From positions 133,337 to 148,336 of the forward strand of contig KV908499.1 in the NCBI GenBank assembly GCA_002005505.1: a stretch of 15,000 nt of DNA, read 5' to 3'. This DNA comes from Botryococcus braunii (lineage: Eukaryota; Chlorophyta; Trebouxiophyceae). Shown here one piece after another: positions 8,540 to 15,000 of this stretch; position 1 is the first letter of the stretch; each line of letters begins with the position of its first letter. Under the pieces are notes generated by a model. That model was not told the DNA's origin. It saw only the letters and a list, made by a program, of their open reading frames with translations, and did not search any database. The translations under genes and the position numbers were made by a program.

Positions 8540-8820
8540 CCACTCACACCCGGAAAAGAAAAGACGCGAGACTTGTTGGGAATCAAAAAGAAAGAAAGAC
8601 ACCAAGAAAGAAAGACACAAGACAAGAACGAACTTAGAGAGAGATCTCTCTCTCTCCAGCCAAAGAACTCTCCGAGAGATCTGGCGGGGATGGATCGGCC
8701 TCCGCGAGCCCAGAATCCCCGCAACAAGAGGAAAAAACAATCCTCCACAAACAGTCCTCCCAACCAACAAGAAAAGAAACAAAAAAAACGGTTCCACAAG
8801 ACAGAGAGATCTCTGGATGC
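8540..8820. repeat. Purine-rich DNA with short direct and inverted repeats
   Basis: AAGAAAGAAAGACAC occurs twice (8588-8602 and 8604-8618). An 18-bp palindrome of AG followed by TC dinucleotides spans 8636-8653, centred on AGATCT. The word GAGAGATCT recurs near 8672 and 8804. Open frames here are Lys/Arg/Glu-rich by-products of the composition. Confidence 0.65.
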
Positions 8821-9090
8821 TGTTGTGTGTGCCAATCACAATCACCCGAACCCCGATCTCCCAGACACAAGCTCGAGAAGGACGTCCTTTGTAGTAAAAT
8901 ATAGTTATCGTTGGCTTACCAAGAGAATCGCGGCTGTGCCAGAGAATCGCGGCTGTTGTGTGTGCGAACCCAATCTCGAGATTTTCCGCGAACCCCGATC
9001 TCCAAGCTCGAGAAGGACGTCCCTTTGTTATGGATTGGGAAAAATATAGTTATCGTGGCTTAAAGCTATCTGTGTCAGAGAATCGCGGCA
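8821..9090. repeat. Tandem duplication, ~135-142-bp unit
   Basis: TGTTGTGTGTG (8821 and 8954), CGAACCCCGATCTCC (8847 and 8989), AAGCTCGAGAAGGACGTCC and AAATATAGTTATCG each occur twice in the same order, at offsets of 133-142 bp. AGAGAATCGCGGC occurs three times (8922, 8941, 9077), the first two 19 bp apart. Indels between the copies break any common reading frame, so this is a non-coding duplication. Confidence 0.85.
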
Positions 9091-9715
<625 letters not shown>

Positions 9716-9738
9716 TGAGTGAGGTAGGGGGGGGGCTT

Positions 9739-9750
9739 GGCATGCATGCC
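9739..9750. repeat. Conserved 12-bp palindrome of the satellite monomer
   Basis: GGCATGCATGCC is perfectly self-complementary. This is its first copy; it recurs in nearly all monomers. The exceptions are single-base variants such as GGCATGTATGCC in the monomers at 10483, 12443, 13363 and 14823, and GGCATGCATACC at 13729. Conservation in a fast-evolving satellite could mean a protein-binding site, but recent copying alone could also preserve it. Confidence 0.85.
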
Positions 9751-10134
9751 CCACTAGGGGGGGACTTGGCTACTTCTCTTGTAATGGTGGCCACATCCTT
9801 CAAGCCATGCACATTTGGCTTGTTGATACTACTTTTACATTCTTCACATAAAGAGTCTAGTAAGGCATAGGAAGTAGATGTAATGGTTAATGTGCATGTT
9901 GGATGGGGGCCTATGGGCTTGGCATGCATGCCCCACTAGGGGGGGACTTGGCTACTTCCTTGTAATGGTGGCCACATCCTTCCAAGCCATGCACATTTGG
10001 CTTGATACTTCTTTTACATTCTTCCACATAACATAAAGAGTCTAGTAAGGCATTGATGTGCATGTTGGATGGGGGCCTATGGGCTTGGCATGCATGTCCC
10101 ACTAGGGGGAGGACTTGGCTACTTCCTTCTAATG

Positions 10135-10190
10135 GTGGCCACATCCTTCAAGCCATGCACATGTGGCCACATCCTCAAGCCATGCACATT
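10135..10190 (+). repeat. Internal 28-bp duplication in one monomer
   Basis: The segment beginning GTGGCCACATCC and ending CCATGCACAT is present twice in a row, with one base missing from the second copy. This explains why the monomer starting at 10083 is 213 bp long. Confidence 0.85.
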
Positions 10191-10482
10191 TGGCTTGTGA
10201 TACTTCTTTTACATTCTTCAGATATCATAAAGAGTCTAGTAAGGAATTGGAAGTTGATGTAATGGTTGATGTGCATGTTGGATGGAGGCCATTGGGCTTG
10301 GCATGCATGCCCCACTAGGGGGGGGGACTTGGCTACTTCCTTGTAATGGTGGCCACATCCTTCAAGCCATGCACATTTGTCTTGGATACTTCTTTTACAT
10401 TCTTCACATATCATAAAAAGTCTAGTAAGGCATTGGAAGATGTAATGGTTGACTTGCATGTTGGATGGGGGCCTATATATGG

Positions 10483-10615
10483 GCTTGGCATGTATGCCCC
10501 ACTAGGGGGGGGGGGACTTGAGACTTCTTTCCCTTCTTCACATATCATAAAGAGTCTAGTAAGGCATAGGAAGTAGATGTAATGGTTGATGTTCATGTTG
10601 GATGGGGGCCTAAGG
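10483..10615 (+). repeat. Truncated monomer with internal deletion
   Basis: This copy is 133 bp. After the G-run it jumps from GGGACTTG to AGACTTCTTTCCC and lacks the GGCTACTTCC to CATTTGGC segment (about 51 bp). Together with the other irregular copies it marks the left part of the array as a degenerate edge. Confidence 0.85.
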
Positions 10616-10785
10616 GTTTGGCATGCATGCCCCACTAGGGGGGGACTTGGCTACTTCCTTGTAATGGTGGCCACATCCTTCAAGCCATGCACATTTGATA
10701 CTTCTTTCCCATTCTTCACATATCATAAAGAGTATAGTAAGGCATAGGAAGTAGATGTAATGGTTGACTTGCATGTTGGATGGGG

Positions 10786-12258
10786 GCTTGGCATGCATGC
10801 CCCACTAGGGGGGGGGACTTGGCCACTTCCTTCCAATGGTGGCCACATCATTCAATCCATCCTCATTTGGCTTGATACTTCTTTTACATTCTTCACATAT
10901 CATAAAGAGTCTAGTAAGGCATTTGAGGTAGTTGTAATGGTTGACTTGCATGGTGGATGGGGGCCAATGGGCTTGGCATGCATGCCCCACTAGGGGTGGG
11001 ACTTGGCTACTTCCTTGTAATGGTGGTCACATCCTTCAAGCTATCCTCATTTGGCTTGATACTTCTTTCCCATTTTTCACATATCATAAAGAGTATAGTA
11101 AGGCATAGGAAGTAGATGTAATGGTTGACTTGCATGTTGGATGGGGGCCAATGGGCTTGGCATGCATGCCCCACTAGGGGGGGGGACTTGGCCACTTCCT
11201 TCCAATGGTGGCCACATCCTTCAATCCATCCTCATTTGGCTTGATACTTCTTTACATTCTTCAATTATCATAAAGAGTCTAGTAAGGCATTTGAGGTAAT
11301 TGTAATGGTTGACTTGCATGGTGGATGGGGGCCAATGGGCTTGGCATGCATGCCCCACTATGGGGGGGACTTGGCTACTTCCTTGTAATGGTGGCCACAT
11401 CCTTCAAGCCATCCTCATTTGGCTTGATACTTCTTTCCCATTCTTCACATATCATAAAGAGTATAGTAAGGCATAGGAAGTAGATGTAATGGTTGACTTG
11501 CATGTTGGATGGGGGCCAATGGGCTTGGCATGCATGCCCCACTAGGGGGGGACTTGGCTACTTCCTTGTAATGGTGGCCACATCCTTCAAGCCATGCACA
11601 TTTGTCTTGATAATTCTTTTACATTCTTCACATATCATAAAGAGTCTAGTAAGGCATAGGAAGTAGATGTAATGGTTGACTTGCATGTTGGATGGGGGCC
11701 AATGGGCTTGGCATGCATGCCCCACTAGGGGGGGGACTTGGCCACTTCCTTCCAATGGTGGCCACATCATTCAATCCATCCTCATTTGGCTTGATACTTC
11801 TTTTACATTCTTCACATATCATAAAGAGTCTAGTAGGGCATTTGAGGTAGTTGTAATGGTTGACTTGCATGGTGGATGGGGGCCAATGGGCTTGGCATGC
11901 ATGCCCCACTAGGGGGGGGACTTGGCTACTTCCTTGTAATGGTGGCCACATCCTTCAAGCCATCCTCATTTGGCTTAATACTTCTTTCCCATTCTTCACA
12001 TATCATAAAGGGTATAGTAAGGCATAGGAAGTAGATGTAATGGTTGACTTGCATGTTGGATGGGGGCCAATGGGCTTGGCATGCATGCCCCACTAGGGGG
12101 GGGGACTTGGCCACTTCCTTCCAATGGTGGCCACATCCTTCAATCCATCCTCATTTGGCTTGATACTTCTTTTACATTCTTCACATATCATAAAGAGTCT
12201 AGTAAGGAATTAAAAGTTGATGTAATGGTTGATGTGCATGTTGGATGGGGGCCATTGG
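10786..12258 (+). repeat. Alternating A/B monomer types
   Basis: Monomers at 10786, 11155, 11706 and 12074 share type-A variants (CCACTTCCTTCCAATGG, TTCAATCCATCCTC; the first three also have CATTTGAGGTA). Monomers at 10971, 11339 and 11890 share type-B variants (CTACTTCCTTGTAATGG, TTTCCCAT, GAGTATAG or GGGTATAG). A third type sits at 11523. A and B alternate, giving ~369-bp dimers, and the pair at 10786/10971 recurs as 11706/11890, five monomers later. Confidence 0.8.
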
Positions 12259-15000
12259 GCTTGGCATGCATGCCCCACTAGTGGGGGGACTTGGCTACTT
12301 CCTTGTAATGGTGGCCACATCCTTCAAGCCATGCACATTTGTCTTGATACTTCTTTTACATTCTTCACATATCATAAAGAGTCTAGTAAGGCATTGGAAG
12401 TTGATGTAATGGTTGACTTGCATGTTGGATGGGGGCCTATGGGCCTGGCATGTATGCCCCACTAGGGGGGGGACTTGGCTACTTCCTTGTAATGGTGGCC
12501 ACATCCTTCAAGCCATGCACATTTGGCTTGATACTTCTTTCCCATTCTTCACATATCATAAAGAGTCTATTAAGGCATAGGAAGTAGATGTAATGGTTGA
12601 TGTTCATGTTGGATGGGGGCCTAAGGGCTTGGCATGCATGCCCCACTAGGGGGGGGACTTGGCTACTTCCTTGTAATGGTGGCCACATCCTTTAAGCCAT
12701 GCACATTTGGCTTGATACTTCTTTCCCATTCTTCACATATCATAATGAGTATAGTAAGGCATAGGAAGTAGATGTAATGGTTGACTTGCGTGTTGGATGG
12801 GGGCCAATGGGCTTGGCATGCATGCCCCACTAGGGGGGGGAACTTGGCTACTTCCTTGTAATGGTGGCCACATCCTTCAAGCCATGCACATTTGTCTTGA
12901 TACTTCTTTTACATTCTTCACATATCATAAAGAGTCTAGAAAGGCATTGGAAGTAGATGTAATGGTTGATGTTGATGTTGGATGGGGTCCTAAGGGCTTG
13001 GCATGCATGCCCCACTAGAGGGGGGACTTGGCTACTTCCTTGTAATGGTGGCCACATCATTCAATCCATCCTCATTTGGCTTGATACTTCTTTCACATTC
13101 TTCACATATCATAAAGAGTCTAGTAAGGAATTAAAAGTTGATGTAATGGTTGATGTGCATGTTGGATGGGGGCCATTGGGCTTGGCATGCATGCCCCACT
13201 AGTGGGGGGACTTGCTACTTCCTTGTAATGGTGGCCACATCCTTCAAGCCATGCACATTTGTCTTGATACTTCTTTTACATTCTTCACATATCATAAAGA
13301 GTCTAGTAAGGCATTGGAAGTTGATGTAATGGTTGACTTGCATGTTGGATGGGGGCCTATGGGCCTGGCATGTATGCCCCACAGGGGGGGGACTTGGCTA
13401 CTTCCTTGTAATGGTGGCCACATCCTTCAAGCCATGCACATTTGGCTTGATACTTCTTTCCCATTCTTCACATATCATAAAGAGTCTATTAAGGCATAGG
13501 AAGTAGATGTAATGGTTGATGTTCATGTTGGATGGGGGCCTAAGGGCTTGGCATGCATGCCCCACTAGGGGGGGACTTGGCTACTTCCTTGTAATGGTGG
13601 CCACATCCTTCAAGCCATGCACATTTGGCTTGATACTTCTTATACATTCTTCACATATCATAAAGAGTCTATTAAGGCATTTGAGGTAGATGTAATGGTT
13701 GACTTGCATGGTGGATGGGGGCCAATGGGCTTGGCATGCATACCCCACTAGGGGGGGGGACTTGGCTACTTCCTTGTAATGGTGGCCACATCCTTCAAGC
13801 CATGCACAATTGTCTTGATACTTCTTTTACACACTTCACATATCATAAAGAGTCTATAAGGCATAGGAAGTAGATGTAATGGTTGATGTTCATGTTGGAT
13901 GGGGGCCTAAGGGTTGGCATGCATGCCCCACTAGGGGGGGGACTTGGCTACTTCCTTGTAATGGTGGCCACATCCTTCAAGCCATGCACATTTGATACTT
14001 CTTTCCCATTCTTCACATATCATAAAGAGTCTATTAAGGCATAGGAAGTAGATGTAATGGTTGATGTTCATGTTGGATGGGGGCCTAAGGGCTTGGCATG
14101 CATGCCCCACTAGGGGGGGGACTTGGCTACTTCCTTGTAATGGTGGCCACATCCTTTAAGCCATGCACATTTGGCTTGATACTTTTTTCCCATTCTTCAC
14201 ATATCATAAGAGTATAGTAAGGCATAGGAAGTAGATGTAATGGTTGACTTGCGTGTTGGATGGGGGCCAATGGGCTTGGCATGCATGCCCCACTAGGGGG
14301 GGACTTGGCTACTTCCTTGTAATGGTGGCCACATCCTTCAAGCCATGCACATTTGACTTGATACTTCTTTTACATTCTTCACATATCATAAAGAGTCTAG
14401 AAAGGCATTGGAAGTAGATGTAATGGTTGATGTTGATGTTGGATGGGGCCTAAGGGCTTGGCATGCATGCCCCACTAGAGGGGGGACTTGGCTACTTCCT
14501 TGTAATGGTGGCCACATCATTCAATCCATCCTCATTTGGCTTGATACTTCTTTCACATTCTTCACATATCATAAAGAGTCTAGTAAGGAATTAAAAGTTG
14601 ATGTAATGGTTGATGTGCATGTTGGATGGGGGCCATTGGGCTTGGCATGCATGCCCCACTAGTGGGGGGACTTGCTACTTCCTTGTAATGGTGGCCACAT
14701 CCTTCAAGCCATGCACATTTGTCTTGATACTTCTTTTACATTCTTCACATATCATAAAGAGTCTAGTAAGGCATTGGAAGTTGATGTAATGGTTGACTTG
14801 CATGTTGGATGGGGGCCTATGGGCCTGGCATGTATGCCCCACAGGGGGGGGACTTGGCTACTTCCTTGTAATGGTGGCCACATCTTCAAGCCATGCACAT
14901 TTGGCTTGATACTTCTTTCCATTCTTCACATATCATAAAGAGTCTATAAGGCATAGGAAGTAGATGTAATGGTTGATGTTCATGTTGGATGGGGGCCTAA
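12259..15000 (+). repeat. Higher-order satellite repeats (5- and 8-monomer offsets)
   Basis: Diagnostic variants recur in the same order. The monomers at 12443, 12627, 12811, 12996, 13180 and 13363 correspond to those at 13913, 14091, 14274, 14456, 14640 and 14823, an offset of eight monomers (1460-1470 bp). The copies at 12996-13362 and 14456-14822 show no difference I can find by eye. In addition 12259, 12443 and 12627 correspond to 13180, 13363 and 13546, an offset of five monomers (919-921 bp). Shared markers include ACTAGTGGGG, ACTAGAGGGG, GGAATTAAAAG, GGGCCTGGCATGTATG and GCGTGTTGG. Confidence 0.88.

Larger units (their letters stand above)
9735..15000 (+). repeat. Satellite array, ~184-bp monomer, about 29 copies
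   Basis: The start word GCTTGGCATGCATGCC (with variants) recurs at 9735, 9917, 10083, 10296, 10483, 10616, 10786, 10971, 11155, 11339, 11523, 11706, 11890, 12074, 12259, 12443, 12627, 12811, 12996, 13180, 13363, 13546, 13729, 13913, 14091, 14274, 14456, 14640 and 14823. All copies are head to tail; most spacings are 182-185 bp, and irregular ones cluster at the left edge. Each monomer contains the start palindrome or a variant of it, a G-run of variable length, a GTGGCCACAT block, a TTCACATATCATAAAG block and GATGTAATGGTTGA. A unit of about one nucleosome, tandem homogeneity and higher-order copies are typical of centromeric, pericentromeric or subtelomeric satellites. The array runs off the right edge. 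Short open frames inside it repeat with the monomer and are not genes. Confidence 0.97.

Noticed and set aside
9735..15000. Many 60-95-codon open frames in the satellite with shared peptides such as TSFTFFTYHKESSKA
   Set aside because: They recur because the monomer recurs, occur on both strands, and most begin and end inside monomers. A 184-bp period is not a multiple of three, so no frame can be maintained along the array.
9735..15000. CRISPR-like array of repeats and spacers
   Set aside because: The whole 184-bp unit is repeated with no unique spacers, and no cas-like gene is present.

Overview
The window looks like nuclear DNA of a eukaryote. There are no operons, ribosome-binding sites or dense coding. 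The two recognisable genes are GC-rich ankyrin-type genes set in AT-richer, repeat-filled DNA, and about 40% of the window is simple-sequence and satellite DNA. The ankyrin-like units (for example LECLRFAHESGCPY and GHLECLQALHKC) resemble the large 'GHLECLKYAHENGCPWD' families of algae and some other protists. An alga-like protist is therefore my best guess, but the lineage is not proven by the sequence.

Layout. 1-3280: no convincing gene. This part holds a pure (AG)58 microsatellite (1105-1220), a TTCGAC/GTCGAA cluster (1363-1469), an almost perfect 38-bp palindrome (1617-1654) and an old ~188-bp tandem duplication (about 2660-2980). 3282-4718 (minus): an intact 478-codon ankyrin-like gene with a strongly acidic, tryptophan-punctuated insert. 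4719-5580: intergenic. 5581-6886 (minus): a second ankyrin-like gene whose two halves lie in different reading frames, so it is a pseudogene, holds an unrecognised intron, or contains a sequence error. 6887-8230: mostly featureless, with one short coding-like open stretch (7742-7891, minus). 8258-8331: a possible tRNA-derived element with a strong hairpin. 8390-8535: a GC/CpG-rich patch. 8540-9090: purine-rich DNA with short direct repeats and a ~135-142-bp tandem duplication. 9341-9715: a GA-rich homopurine block.

From 9735 to the right edge runs a satellite array of about 29 head-to-tail monomers of ~184 bp. Each carries a G-run of variable length, and nearly all carry a GGCATGCATGCC palindrome. 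The array has higher-order structure: alternating A/B monomer types on its left side, and on its right side blocks copied at 5-monomer (~920 bp) and 8-monomer (~1460 bp) offsets, some with no visible difference. It continues past the window, and its left edge abuts the GA block. This organisation is typical of centromeric, pericentromeric or subtelomeric satellites.

The two ankyrin-like genes are neighbours in the same orientation and probably belong to one expanded family. Nothing else suggests a shared pathway. I see no CRISPR array, operon, rRNA, canonical tRNA or autonomous transposon gene.
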